The notes below the pieces were generated by a model. That model was not told where the DNA came from. It worked only from the letters and a program-made list of their open reading frames with translations, and did no database searches. Position numbers and translations under genes: made by a program. From Rhypophila decipiens (taxonomy: Eukaryota; Ascomycota; Sordariomycetes; Sordariales; Naviculisporaceae): a stretch of 64,000 nt of DNA. The stretch is taken from positions 99,238-163,237 of the forward strand of contig MU858122.1 in the NCBI GenBank assembly GCA_033297075.1. Direction: 5' to 3'. Below, piece by piece: positions 20,112-31,052 of the stretch; position 1 is the first letter of the stretch, and the number at the start of each line of letters is the position of its first letter.

Positions 20112-20741
20112 TTATCGTCCAAAATCAAACAATGCGATCGAGAAAAGAACGACGAGAATCATGACTGCAAGTATTAATAAAAGCACCATTTCAAATGCCA
20201 AATCCAAAAGTTCGCAAACGCGATGGACATATCGAAAAGAACCATGATCCAGCCTCGCCTTCTGTTTCGGGTTAGCGCCAGATCTTCCAGCCGCGATGCC
20301 TTCTCGCCGCCTCGTTGCTGACTTTGGATTTCTGCAAGCGTAACACCGCAAGTCTGTGCCAACTGCTGTGATATTTTTGTGTGCTCCTGTACGCGAGGTA
20401 TCGTGATGGCGCCTCGAAGGTAAAGGATTTGGCAGTTATACAGACCCGTCCTTCCGAAAGAAGCCACCGGCTTCCTATGCGATTCTAATTCTTGGTCGCG
20501 CCACGAGATACTTCAACATACGAGTCTATCATGTCATGAGTTCTTGCTGGCCATTGTAGCCATTCTGAAGATTGTTTGATTGTGGATTGAACAGTCTCTT
20601 TCTCCAATCTCTGGCTACCCTGGTGTGCGTGTGGCACCACACGAATCTGTCTTTCGTGATGTTTCGCCCATACGAAACCTTGGTCAGGCGTTTCTCACCA
20701 CCACCGAAACCAAATTGAATATTAACAGCCATTCGTATCAC
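20112..20741 (-). pseudogene. Broken gene with a C-terminal membrane anchor
   Basis: Several minus-strand frames give protein-like sequence joined by shifts. One stretch from about 20512 contains LYNCQILYLRGAITIP and QEHTKISQQLAQTCG. A later frame contains KARLDHGSFRYVHRVCELL and then one hydrophobic helix (FEMVLLLILAVMILVVLFSI) before the stop. A GCGCTAAC branch and CAG acceptor between the two could mean an intron instead of a break. The family is not recognised. Confidence 0.3.
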
Positions 20742-21369
20742 AATTCACACGATATTTTTGAAAATGGTCTGCCAACAAACAGAAACATGGGAACATGAGA
20801 AGCTGAGTACCGTGTACGAGGACTGACGGCAAAGCGGGCCGTCACCAAGTACTGAATTGCAAACCGCCAGCAATTGGAATAAATTACAAGGACTCAACCC
20901 CCTGGCGATTCAGTCATGTGGTCACAGTGTGTCCATGTTCATAGACCTGAGATTGGAACGAACAACTTTGAGTTAACCAGGGGAACACGTGTCTAATAGT
21001 GTTATTCTACCGGTGATCCTCCTATTCCATGCATCGCCTTTGCGGCCACTCTCTCGACAGTCACCGCATGCAAGTCCATGAATCTCTTACAAATCAAGGC
21101 AGCTCGAGCATGTCGGGTCGAGACAGTTTTGCTTCTGTTCCGTTCTTGCCCTTCCCTAACCGAGGAGGACCCATTGCCAAACGGAGTCCGCCGCTCTCCC
21201 CCAAAGTATCCTCCGGTCTTCTGCCACCCAAACTCAAAATATCTTCCATCCAGGCAAGAACCCCACCGTGGCACCTGCCGGCCTGACTTTTCCTTGGCCC
21301 AGAAAACTCTAATCCCTTCCCCAAAACGCCAAATGACCCTTCCAGGCCCTTCCATTCCCACCCATTAGT
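20742..21369. other. Spacer, no supported gene
   Basis: Overlapping short frames occur on both strands with no domain or conserved-looking segment. It leads into promoter-like module B. Confidence 0.4.
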
Positions 21370-21530
21370 CATTGGCCGCGTCATCAACCGAAAAAGCACG
21401 TGAAACCACAGCCAGTACCCACTTGCTTTGCTCGTGCACGGTCCCCTACCTCCTGGGTATATATATCTCTTCTCCCTCGCCAATTTTCCAATTCCTTTTC
21501 CTCTTTTTTTTTCTTCATACTTACCTTGGT
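21370..21530 (+). promoter_or_regulatory. Promoter-like module B (similar to module A)
   Basis: The same order of elements as at 19.2-19.4 kb is seen: CACGTG near 21399, GTGCACGGTCCCCT, TATATATATCTCT, C/T-rich tract, CAATTTTCC, a T-run and CTTCAT. The similarity is clear by eye over about 100 bp. Downstream, a frame ending at 21940 has hydrophobic segments (for example KFPLAILVGVFLP) but no recognised family. Confidence 0.45.
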
Positions 21531-22878
21531 TGGCTGTCGGAAGCTCAAGAAAACCTGGCAGCACTACAGAGGGCCTGCATTGCACATCGCGGTGTCAGCT
21601 GTAGTTGGTATCCCCTCGGGGCCTCCTCGACCGTAATTTTTTATTTTCCACACAAGACTGGCACCATCTTTCTTTGGTGACTGGGCTTTCTCTTTTTTTC
21701 ACTGTAATCAGCGCCTTTTGGTGGTGATATGGGGAAGAAAATCTTTCGGTGTTGTGGATGTGGGATTGGCGACACGTCTTGGGAGAGATTTCCTCGATTG
21801 TCAGTTTTGTGCGAACCTCAATGTGGCTTCTTTCGGTTTTTCATAACACCAGAGGTCTTTTTGGGTTCAATTGGACGGTCAAATTTCCGCTTGCGATCCT
21901 TGTTGGCGTTTTCCTACCCATTCACTCGTCGATTTCCTAGTCGATGAAGGCGTGGTGTTTATTTCCAGGCCTGGAGACGTTCTCATCGCCTACGTCTTCT
22001 CACGTTATCCAGCCATTCTTCCTGCGTAAAATTCCCAAAGTGGTATTCTTGTCAGACTTCAAGGCCGCCACTATCCATCTCTGCTCGCTGCCTTTGATCA
22101 GCTTCACTCAGGCTGCCACATGGAATCTGACCTGGGAGCTTTTTCAGGTTTTGTCGCTGTGCCATGGCCAATCCTTGGATTGCAAAGTACCTTAACCTTT
22201 CTTCCAGACCTGTGAGTTTCCGACGCTGATCCTGCTCAGCACGGTGTGTTCGCAAAGTCGCGATCTTGGTTCCGCAGAAAAGAAACTCAAACCCATCTCA
22301 GAGCAACCGTATCAGTCATAATTTTCATCGCCTTGACTTGCCTCTAAAGCTTTAACATGACAAAAAATCTCAATGAAAATGTCCGACTGCAAGCCGCAAC
22401 AAACACATCTTGCGACCGAAATCCGAGCCGAGAATTCCAGATGCGTCAATTAGCTAAAAGCCGCCCATCAAGCCAACCACGTAAGCTACCTGAGCGAGCG
22501 GCGTACTCGAAAAATTGGTGCTCCGGATGAGCTATCTGGAAGGAGGTCTCGACCACCTCATAGTCTCGAATCAAGTTGCGCGGACGCCAAATACGACGGA
22601 CGGGAGGAGCCATTTTGTTGACGCCACCATTTAACTCGAGCATCTCAATAATTACTGCAGTATCCTGGTGGGATGCATTCTGAGACAGGATCCAAGTCCT
22701 CATACGCGACTGTAAATACAAGTCACCGTACCATATTGTGATTCCAGATTTGCTGTTGTGATGATTCAAGGTTCACTGGTGAGCCAAGGGACGTATAAAT
22801 GAAACCAGTTACATGTATATAGCGTTCGTTTTGAGGCAATTGTGGACAGACAATGGAATAAACCCAGCCACTGACCGT
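21531..22878. other. Downstream of module B; no supported gene
   Basis: Short frames only. A minus-strand frame 22446-22769 (107 codons, with VVETSFQIAHPEHQFFEYA) has protein-like composition but no start context or recognised family. Confidence 0.35.
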
Positions 22879-23244
22879 GAATTTTGAAACGAAAATCGCG
22901 AGCAGAGACTGGCGCTTTTGGGGGATCCCTGCTATATCGGTGTGATGAAAGACCTCGACAGGAACTTTGTCCTCGACATGAAAATGTGGATAGCCTTTCG
23001 AGCATCCTTCGGTGTGAAATTCGAGGGGTTCCCTGTCTTAAGCGACATGAAGCCACTTCCGTCAACAAAGGACACGCCAGCCGAGTTCAACACGAAGGAT
23101 TCGTACTACAAAATGATGAATCGGCAGTCTAGGACCCGTCCGTTTGTGGAGGAAAAGGGTTATATAGGGCTTGTGCCAGTTAAGCAAGGTATATGTACTA
23201 CTATCCCTTACATACGAGACGGTACACCGAAGTTAGTATGGTAA
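22879..23244 (+). pseudogene. Relic resembling the C-terminal region of HET-domain proteins
   Basis: The plus-strand frame contains LLGDPCYIGVMKDLD and, about 70 residues later, RTRPFVEEKGYIGLVPVKQG, then a short region ending PKLVW. This spacing and the R-F-x2-EKGYIGLVP motif are typical of the region after the HET (heterokaryon incompatibility) domain in fungal proteins, where GDxCYxHGIM and R-F-x-T-x-x-GYxGLxP recur. No HET domain is seen upstream and stops flank the frame, so it is a fragment. Recognition is by motif only. Confidence 0.4.
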
Positions 23245-24842
23245 TATGGGAGATGCACTTTTACTTTGGAGAAGGTTGCGAGATCGTTCCTAAACGGTCG
23301 CTGAAGAGGTGAAAATCGTGGTTTTCTAGCCGCTCGGTTCGCAGCGCACACTCTTCTGTAGCCTCAAGCGGATCGTCGTAGGCCAACGAGAACTTGGCGA
23401 TGTAAAGGTATGTGAATTGGAACTTCGGCAGCCCCGATGTCAAAGTCGTAAGCTCTCAAAAGAAGGTGGAAGAGCCAGCAAGGCGCAAGCCGTGAAATAA
23501 TAACTTGATCTCTTGTTCATACTATGGAAGCAGCTGAGATATGTGTAACACGGCTGACAAGCCATCGCCGTCCTGTAGGGTTCTCAAACATGGTCGCTGC
23601 TAGACGAGTATTCCGTAACAGATGGAGAACTGGATATTCTAAAGAACAAGTTGGAGCGGCAGGATCATCTCTTTGGTGTGCTGGTATTCGTAGCTCATCA
23701 GATATTTTCAGCTCAGAAGATGCATAAAAACTGCAAGGTAAGTGGGTGCCGATTTGCCGCCGTGCATGTTTCTGGACGGGACTTGGATGTCCTGCAAGGT
23801 GAGTTGGATTTTTGATTTGAAACTCCCAACACTCGAACCCAAGTGTCCAATACGTGGTCTACCCGAATCCCTAAGGCTTAACGGATTACAAATGTATTCC
23901 GGTATACAAGACCCAGATTCATGACTGGGCAGGGTCAAGGATGGATCTGAGGCAACGGGAATAAAGGGTTGCCAGTAAACTGAACCAGAATCAGCGAATT
24001 ATCCCAGTCAAATTGCAGGCCGGAAGTCTTTATCGCTCATAATGAAAGACCCCAGAGAAAGATGCAAAATCCCTTCTCAGCCATGGTGAGAGGGTTGGGA
24101 CCGTCGAACGGGGCTAGCCAATCAAAGGGTGATAATGCTGCGGGGCTTCTCATTGGTCAGTCAGTACAGACTTACATCCCACCCGAAAGCCTCGTAGCAA
24201 ATCCGTCAAATAATTGGGACCAAGGCGGGCATACTCAATTGCCAGATCGCAATTCTGAGCTTTCCTAGTGTTTGTACGAAATGAAATGCGTCTTTGTAAT
24301 TGTCGCCAGACGAGCGTGCCAGGGCAGGACGGTCCAGCTCTAACATACGTCATTGCAAGATTTTTGAGTGCTGATTTTGTTCAACTTCGAGCCCCGCCCC
24401 CTCCGTATGGTTGCCCTGGGATTCTGTATCGTGACCGAAACGTCTCCTGATTTTCCGGGTTTGAACAAAGTTCAGTGCTGGCGCCACACGCACTCTGCCC
24501 CGCCCGATACCTAAAACTGTGTTTACTCGTCCACTGGGATTCGTTGCCCCTTGCTCAGCCCCACTGCACTTTTCCCGGCCATCAGCCACAACCGCACCGC
24601 TTCAAGTGCACTTGTTCATCCAGCGCCATTCCTGGAACTGTCCCTTCTCTCCCAAATCTACCAAACCACTGCACCCGCACCTTGGAAGCACCAAAGAAAT
24701 CCTGAAAACTTCACACCTTCCGACAACGCCTGAACTCCCACTCTAGAGCAGCGGCATCAATCTACCCCTCTCGTCGTCTCCTCTGCATTCCTTCTTCGGA
24801 TATCCTCCTTGCAGCGAGAACCGTGCGGATCTTTTTAGTCCT
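23245..24842. other. Mixed fragments and upstream region of the F-box gene
   Basis: Some segments read like protein in one frame (for example ERQDHLFGVLVFVAHQIF near 23650-23710 on plus; LPKFQFTYLYIAKFSLA near 23390-23430 on minus), but each is cut by stops. The last 300 bases are pyrimidine-rich and probably include the F-box promoter. No gene is supported. Confidence 0.35.
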
Positions 24843-24850
24843 CGACTAGA

Positions 24851-24955
24851 GTAAGTTCACTACGCTTCTAGTCTAACTTTAGACTCTATTCCTTATTCCT
24901 CTAGACTCTATTGGTTATTCCTGTAGACTCTATTCGTTATTCTAACGAGTCGTAG
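24851..24955 (+). other. Possible 5' leader intron of the F-box gene
   Basis: Donor GTAAGT at 24851, a branch-like TCTAAC at 24941-24946 and a CGTAG acceptor ending at 24955 would define a 105 bp intron in the untranslated leader. It contains a 22 bp tandem repeat. Confidence 0.4.
24880..24945 (+). repeat. 22 bp tandem repeat, three copies
   Basis: TAGACTCTATTCCTTATTCC and relatives repeat three times head to tail with a 22 bp period just upstream of the F-box gene. Copies differ at a few positions. Confidence 0.7.
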
Positions 24956-25042
24956 ATCTTGTCCCTCCCCGACCGGTTCTCACCGCTCGTGTCACCCCAG
25001 AAAGACGCAACTCACTCCTAACTTCGACGCTGCCATTTCGAC

Positions 25043-26824
25043 ATGGCGGAAACACCGGCGTTCAGCATTGAGGATTATGCGGCCGAATGGGGTTTTGTAC
25101 TCGACGGCCCGCCTAAGCCCAATGTCGGCACATCGCTTTTTCCCCACCCCGAGCCTCTTGGTCGCGACATCGAGCCCGAGGCAGATGATCACCAGACCTC
25201 CGGCCACAGACATCCTGGCAACAACATGAAAAGAATCACAGAGGACGAGACCTGGGACCACGACAGCTTGGAGGGCAACTTTCTCTACGATCCAGAGCTG
25301 GACCATAACAAGACCGGCCGTCCAACCGAAGCTCGCTATGTTACCAGCATAGCATCCTTGATCTCGACCTATCGCAAAATGGAAGCAGAGGGGGTAGGCC
25401 ATACACTTTGGCCAATGACCGATGCCGACCGTATGCAGCCCGACCGTACCTGGCGGCTGCTGCGGCGCAATCATGCCAATGAATTCGATTCTTGGGAACA
25501 AAATCATATCGAACGGGTCCCTGAATTCGAGCGACTGCCTAGTCAAAGCAAGGGTCCCACCACATACGACCTAGGAGCACTGAGCGGCGTACCTGTAGAG
25601 GTTCTCGAGCGCATTCTAGACAATTGCACCATCCAGTCCCTGCTCCAGCTCCGCAGGGTCAATCGCATGGCGGAGGTGACGGTACACTCGCTTCCAGTCT
25701 GGAAAACCTTGTCTTTCAGACTCCCTCATCTCTTGAAGACGTTGCTATCGCCAACAATCCCAGTCGCACAATACATCACAGCTGGCCAGTTACTGCGAAA
25801 GCTCGTTCAGATCCCGTGCGATCAGTGTGGCTTGCCCGGTGATCGTATGAACCTGCTCTCCCTTGAAAGATTCTGCAGGTTCTGCGAAGGGGACCACAGG
25901 TTCCAGATCTTCAGAGCCTCAAATGCTATGAGAGCATGGGGACTTCCTGTGTCGGAGCAGATGGCGGTTGCTGAATTGCCCTACGTGGAGAACGAGATCC
26001 TCAAACATGATGACAATTTGCAGTCTCAGATGGCCTTGATTCTCGGCCTCCCCGATCCAGACCCACGTTGGAAACAAATTCAGGAGTGGGGCTTCCGAAG
26101 AGTTGTTGCAGGGAGTCAAGTCCACGACGTGGCACTGCGATACTATGGTAAAGATGCCATAGGCAAGATCAAAGCGATTTGGCGAGAGGAGTCAGGAGGC
26201 GATGGCCCTGGGCAAAGCTGGGCTGACCATAGCTGGGCTTCCTATCGGCTCCGCCAAAGCTTGCTCCCGCCGATATGGATGACACGGTGGCCGCACGACA
26301 TCCAGCGCGAGGTTATCAACAAGCTGCGTCCCCGGGTTCCCTGGCTAGTCGGCAATATCCGGACGGTGATCCCTGGAGTTCCCAGACTCGACTGGGGATT
26401 TAGGTGCTTCGCTTGTGAGAACCTTATACGAGAATTCCTTGATATTAGGACCCGGCAGAGCAACAAGCTAGATGAAAGTCTATTGGCGGATCCCTATTTT
26501 GCCCCTCTTCGAGCCACCGACCCATGGCACTTCCGCCTATATACGGACGAGACTTTCGAAGCTCATGTTAAATCGATGGGTGGTCACAACGCAATCAACA
26601 CGGCTGGGTTTCATAAATGCCACAAGTTTTTCGTGGAGGAAGATGAGGAAGGAAGAGGAGATTGGGTTCAGAGGCTGACCCCGGACCATGCCGAGGACCC
26701 CGACTTGGTCAAGAAAAAAAGGGAGATTCTATCTGCCAAGTTTTTCGACCCCCACACTTGGCATCTTGACAACAGCACCTGGAAGAGATTTCGACCGGCG
26801 ATAAGGAGCGCGAGGACAAGATAA
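25043..26824 (+). CDS. F-box protein with a four-cysteine zinc-binding motif
   Basis: Single-exon gene of 593 residues starting at the first ATG after a pyrimidine-rich leader. An F-box-like segment lies at about 180-225 (LSGVPVEVLERILDNC, then LLQLRRVNR and VWKTL), the part that would bind Skp1 in an SCF ubiquitin ligase. It is followed by a CxxC-x15-CxxC motif (Cys259, Cys262, Cys278, Cys281) as often seen just after the F-box in fungal proteins. The remaining roughly 310 residues, rich in Trp and charged residues, form an unknown region that may bind substrate. The N-terminal 170 residues look partly disordered. The length and open frame suggest an intact gene. The substrate is unknown. 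Confidence 0.8.
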   Translation: MAETPAFSIEDYAAEWGFVLDGPPKPNVGTSLFPHPEPLGRDIEPEADDHQTSGHRHPGNNMKRITEDETWDHDSLEGNFLYDPELDHNKTGRPTEARYVTSIASLISTYRKMEAEGVGHTLWPMTDADRMQPDRTWRLLRRNHANEFDSWEQNHIERVPEFERLPSQSKGPTTYDLGALSGVPVEVLERILDNCTIQSLLQLRRVNRMAEVTVHSLPVWKTLSFRLPHLLKTLLSPTIPVAQYITAGQLLRKLVQIPCDQCGLPGDRMNLLSLERFCRFCEGDHRFQIFRASNAMRAWGLPVSEQMAVAELPYVENEILKHDDNLQSQMALILGLPDPDPRWKQIQEWGFRRVVAGSQVHDVALRYYGKDAIGKIKAIWREESGGDGPGQSWADHSWASYRLRQSLLPPIWMTRWPHDIQREVINKLRPRVPWLVGNIRTVIPGVPRLDWGFRCFACENLIREFLDIRTRQSNKLDESLLADPYFAPLRATDPWHFRLYTDETFEAHVKSMGGHNAINTAGFHKCHKFFVEEDEEGRGDWVQRLTPDHAEDPDLVKKKREILSAKFFDPHTWHLDNSTWKRFRPAIRSARTR

Positions 26825-27325
26825 AGGCGGGAGGTATTGGTGGGAAACGTTCTGTAGTCAACAAAGGATGGGTCTGAATTGATTGAACTAGTTGTGTTCA
26901 GTGAAAGAGATGATCAAAGGCCCAAATTAGCCGAGATTCCGCCAACAGTGGATGGATGCAGGGCAATGATCAGTGGTCAGGGCAATTGGCTGAGTTCAAG
27001 CCCACAAGTGGCTGACTCCCGAACCCCTATTCCAACTGACAGGAGGGGGTGCAGTGGGGAAGGGGAAGGGAATGAGGGAGCCTGATATAAAAACGAGAGA
27101 GAAAAGAAGAAGAAGAAAAGGGAAAACACAAACAAAACAAAAATAAAACAAGGGGGGCAAGGGCGAAGATTCTTTTCTTATATGTTCATAAATGTACATA
27201 CTTGTAGAGCTTAGTCCCCTACCACTAATCCTTATTGTAACAACCTGTCTTAACTTGCAAGGTGAATTCCGCCGCCGCTAATACCAGCGTGTGCCTGGCT
27301 GAATCACCGTCTGGCCTTCAATCTA
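26825..27325. other. 3' flank of the F-box gene, no gene seen
   Basis: A purine-rich tract (GAGAGAAAAGAAGAAGAAG, about 27090-27160) stands out. No supported coding sequence is seen. Confidence 0.45.
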
Positions 27326-27480
27326 CTACTCTAGGCATTTATTCGAGGCAGTCGAAGTATTTATTTAAACTAGTCAAGGGATCTGTTCTAGCTAGTCAAG
27401 GCATTTGTTCCAGTCCAGTCGAGGCATTTATTCGAGCCATTCAAAGTATTTATTCCAGCTAATTAAAAAGCATCTATTCT
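27326..27480 (+). repeat. 22 bp degenerate tandem repeat, about seven copies
   Basis: Units of the form CTAGTCRAGGCATTTATTC plus two or three bases follow one another with a period of 21-23 bp. Copies are diverged but aligned in phase throughout. Confidence 0.7.
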
Positions 27481-27659
27481 ATAAGAGTAGGACTAGTATA
27501 TAAGAAACCTGGTGCCTATTTAATCTTGAAGCCAAATCTTTCCAAGTGCGGGATGTCAACTACTATCCTCGCAAGGCCATAGATTCTGTCTTGATGCCAG
27601 GAGACTTCATATCGCACATTGGAGTTACAGTGCGCTTCGACGAGGACTCTCATGAGGGA

Positions 27660-28290
27660 GAATCTGTTGTCTTTGGTTGGGCGAGGCTGGCGATATTGAC
27701 CGCGTAAACGGCAGAGGGCAGGTGCCTCGACGCTGAAGGTCGTGACAAAAGCTCGTAGTTCTTCCTCTCAGCGTCAGTCCACTCAGAAAAGTCCCAAGCT
27801 GTCCCGGCTTTCTCGTTTGAGTACTTTGAGATAACCCCGTACGCATCCTAGTGCATCAGACGCATGAGAAGGTACTCCTCTATCAGGTCAGTAACCAGCT
27901 TCAGAAGCTTATCAGGTTCCTGTAAGTACCACTCCGCTGCTGCCGCGCCGGCAGTGAGCCTCTCAAACTCCTCGAGAGCTGAAGACGCTCCCTCCTCTCC
28001 GTCTCCTTTCAAATCTTTGCTGTTCGACTTGGCCAACATCCTCCGACCAACTTTATCCACCACCGCTATCGCAACATCACTGTCGTATGTTTCCACTTTC
28101 CACTCCAATCCATGCGAGCGTCCGTTCGGAACGACCATACAACTCAGCCACCAACCCAACCTGCTGTATTCATACAAGAGAGCGGTGAATTTGAGATCGG
28201 GAGCCAGGCTGTGGACTGAGGGACTGCAGCAAATCGGGTCGTCTGGTTTTGTGGATGGAAGATATGCAGCAGGCGGACTGAGGGCGGCCC
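27660..28290 (-). pseudogene. Uncharacterised gene relic with one in-frame stop
   Basis: A minus-strand frame reads well from about 28290: LAPDLKFTALLYEYSRLGWW, then SHGLEWKVETYDSDVAIAVV, an Ala/Glu-rich helix and LLKLVTDLIEEYLLMRLMH. It then meets one TAG and continues in the same frame as DAYGVISKYSNEKAGTAWDF to another stop near 27660. A CAG to TAG change, as RIP produces, would explain the break. No ATG start is found upstream; a stop cuts the frame near 28300. The family is not recognised. Confidence 0.4.
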
Positions 28291-28300
28291 CCGCTCAGTT

Positions 28301-30392
28301 ACTTGGAGTGGCTCGTAGGGGGTGTTTGATTTTGGAATTTTGTCAAAGGTTCCGCTGTGCTGCTGGAGTGAAAGAGAGCGATTACAAGCCGTACCAATAG
28401 GATAGTGGAATAATAGGGGGGTAGATGGAATCACATTTAACGGACTCTGAACCTCTTGAAATACCGTGGAAACCACCCCGCACGCTCTTATTCTCAACCC
28501 CCGTCACCCTGTTCGGCGCAGACCCCGTGGATTGGCAGCTATTTACCGCCGAGGTCGGAAGGAAGCCTTCAGCTGAAAACCTTCAAGCAGCGTAGGGCTT
28601 GAGGCGGTCAGGGCTGAAGTACACGTATAGGTACCGCTAAGCGCTGGCCATTGGCCTGACCCTGGGGCCGCCGACGCCACTGGCTCGTTCTTGGATGATC
28701 TTGCCAAGAAATACGCGACGCTGCGGTGACTTTACAGAGCTGTAACATCCGTTGCACTTGCTGATTTTTTGGTACAGTCTCTAGAGTCGAGATTGCAATT
28801 CTTGGCGGGTTGTTAAAGCAAACCAAAGCAAGTTGCCTTGCAGAAGATACTGACGCTGACCCCTACTTTCCCTTATTACAATTTTCAGCGACGCTACACC
28901 ATAGCAGCTTGGGGCATGCTTTTCTCAGAAATGAGGAGGTAGCTGACGAGGGCGAATCTGAAAACAACCACACGCAGCTCGCGGCCTTCGCGGCCTTCGC
29001 GACGAGCAGCGCCATCGCCGTTCTCGACTCAGCGACCAGCCTCAGCCCCAGCGGCCAAAATCATTCCAGAGGTCCCACCAACATCCCCTTTCCTCAGAGA
29101 ACGACTTCGAGAAGCATCCCCGCGTGCGCATCAGAGCACAGGGCTGCCCCAGCGTGGTTGCTACCTTCGACGACACCGAAGCCGTTGTCGACCGTATCAC
29201 AGTAACCCACCTGACAACCCGTCGCCTGGGACAGGCATACGCAGCTGCATCTCAGTCCAACTACCCGAGCACCCACTCACAAGGCTAAGGCCGTGGAGAA
29301 GGACAAGATTGCCAATAAACTCGTCAAGGTGGCGCTGGAAAGGAATACATAAGCAAGACAGCTCCTGGGAGCCTGAACATCATATCTGACGGGGGAGTGC
29401 CCGAAACCTGACGCAGCTCGGGGTCTTCGAAGAGCAACGATGCTAACGCTCTCGATTCGATCGCGGCACCCATCTCGCAACCTTCGAGGCAAGAAGATCA
29501 ACGACCTATGTGACAAGCCCCAGCCTAAGGGAATCCTAAGATTTCAAGTCACCACGATACGCAACAGAGCAACCGAGAAGGCTCGCCCGACGCGGTCACG
29601 GCAGAAGCTGCCGGCGGTAAGAGCACTCGCAAATCGATCGCGACACCCGGCTCGGAGCCCCCGAAGGCCAACGACCTCCGCGCGCGCAAGTCGAGCACTG
29701 GCCTCGCGCCGCTTACGGCAGGCGATGAGTCTGCGGCCACTCGCTCAATCGTTCTCCCCACCATTAGAGAGAACTCGGATTCTGACGAGTTTGTTCTCAG
29801 CCCTGTCCCAGTTAAACAATTGGCCGCTCCTGCTGGAAATCCAGGCCATTCGAGGTCAAGAGTGGCAAGAACACCAACCCACACTACGGTCGGACCGTTA
29901 TGATATCAACGTCTCTTGGGGAATTCTCTATTACATGGAAACGTCGCAATCCCAGCACGCAACATCCCTGTGGTTGCCGCTACCCGGTAGTCGAGCTTCT
30001 CGATATAATTGTTCTTGTTGGATCAAACGCTGTAAGCGAAGGTTCTGGCAGTGGCCAGAACCATGTATTTGTAATAAGTTGACACAGCCGCGTAAACTGA
30101 CGCGTAATGGCTTGCCACCATTCACAACTATAAGAGGCTCTCTGGCGAGGCCAGAGAACCGAGATAGAAAAAGTAAGAACAACAGACCTGATCACAACGC
30201 ATAACAGCCTGCCGCAGCAGTAGGCCTCGTGCAACGTGATCTGGGTCCGTGACTTCACCACTTCAGACGTCTTTACATTAAATTGCAACCAACAGTTCTC
30301 TTTGACATAGCTATAGGCTACAAGCTCCTTTGGGTGTGTAATTTCTGTGTTGAATAAAATTCTCTGCTATATGTGGCAGCCTAAAGTATGAA
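28301..30392. other. Decayed coding-like sequence, no intact gene
   Basis: A plus-strand stretch from about 29550 to 29890 reads through in one frame with low-complexity, Ser/Thr/Pro-rich content (for example KSTRKSIATPGSEPPKANDL and TIRENSDSDEFVLSPVPVKQ), and 29105-29260 gives a further segment (RVRIRAQGCPSVVATFDDTE). They are not joined by clear splice sites and end at stops. They may be exons of one degraded gene. The product is not recognised. Confidence 0.35.
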
Positions 30393-30505
30393 AATCATAC
30401 AGGTGAACATTGGCTTATTACATGTGAATTGCGTCTTGATATATGTGAATAACTCCTTGATACAGGTAAACAGCGCCTAAGATATATGAAAAGCGCCTCT
30501 GCTGC
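30393..30505 (+). repeat. About 21 bp tandem repeat array, five copies
   Basis: Units resembling TACAGGTGAATAGCGCCTTGA recur in phase (for example CATACAGGTGAACATTGGC, then TATATGTGAATAACTCC, then TACAGGTAAACAGCGCC). They are degenerate but clearly periodic. Confidence 0.6.
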
Positions 30506-30744
30506 CGGGTGTAACATGATCTAACCAATTCGTTGAAATCGTTTGGAGGGATTAGAATCGCCGAGGGAGAGCTACTTGAAGCCCCCTTTCTCGTCGCCAA
30601 GGTGCTCCTTGGAAAAAGCTTCTAGGTTCTGACGACTGACGAAAGGAGCAATGCTTTTGATAATGTGAGGGTATATATGAGGGGCAATTGCTGCACGTGC
30701 AATCACAAGATTCTGTTTTTGGGTGATAGATAAGAAGGGTGGGG
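30506..30744. other. Spacer between repeat arrays
   Basis: AT-rich sequence without supported genes. Confidence 0.4.
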
Positions 30745-30935
30745 CTTGATACAGATGAATGGCGTTAGGCGTCTTGATATATTTTAACAGCTCGTTGATA
30801 CACCTAAAAAGCAACATAATACAGAATTGTATCACCTTGAAATGTAGAAAATAGGATCCTAATAAAGATGAATAAGGTCATAATACAGGTAAATAGTATG
30901 CTGGAATAGGTAAGCAGTCTCTGAATATATATAAG
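30745..30935 (+). repeat. Second array of the about 21 bp repeat, eight to nine copies
   Basis: The same TACAGRTGAATRGCGTC...TTGA unit as at 30.4 kb recurs with more divergence, for example TACACCTAAAAAGCAACATAA, TAAAGATGAATAAGGTCATAA and TACAGGTAAATAGTATGCTGG. Confidence 0.6.
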
Positions 30936-30983
30936 ATCTAGTAGACTCTCTTAATCTTTACTATTAAGCCTTTTGGTTTTTCC

Positions 30984-31052
30984 TACTTATACTCTTGATC
31001 CCTCCCTACTTGTACTCTTGATCCCTCTTACTTATACTCTTGATCTCTCCTA
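30984..31052 (+). repeat. 22-23 bp tandem repeat, three copies
   Basis: CTACTTATACTCTTGATCCC and close variants occur three times head to tail. The unit sequence differs from the arrays at 24.9, 27.3 and 30.4-30.9 kb but the period is the same. Confidence 0.7.

Noticed and set aside
24880..31052. Short regularly spaced repeats considered as a CRISPR array
   Set aside because: Units are contiguous tandem repeats of 21-22 bp with no spacers, in eukaryotic nuclear DNA.
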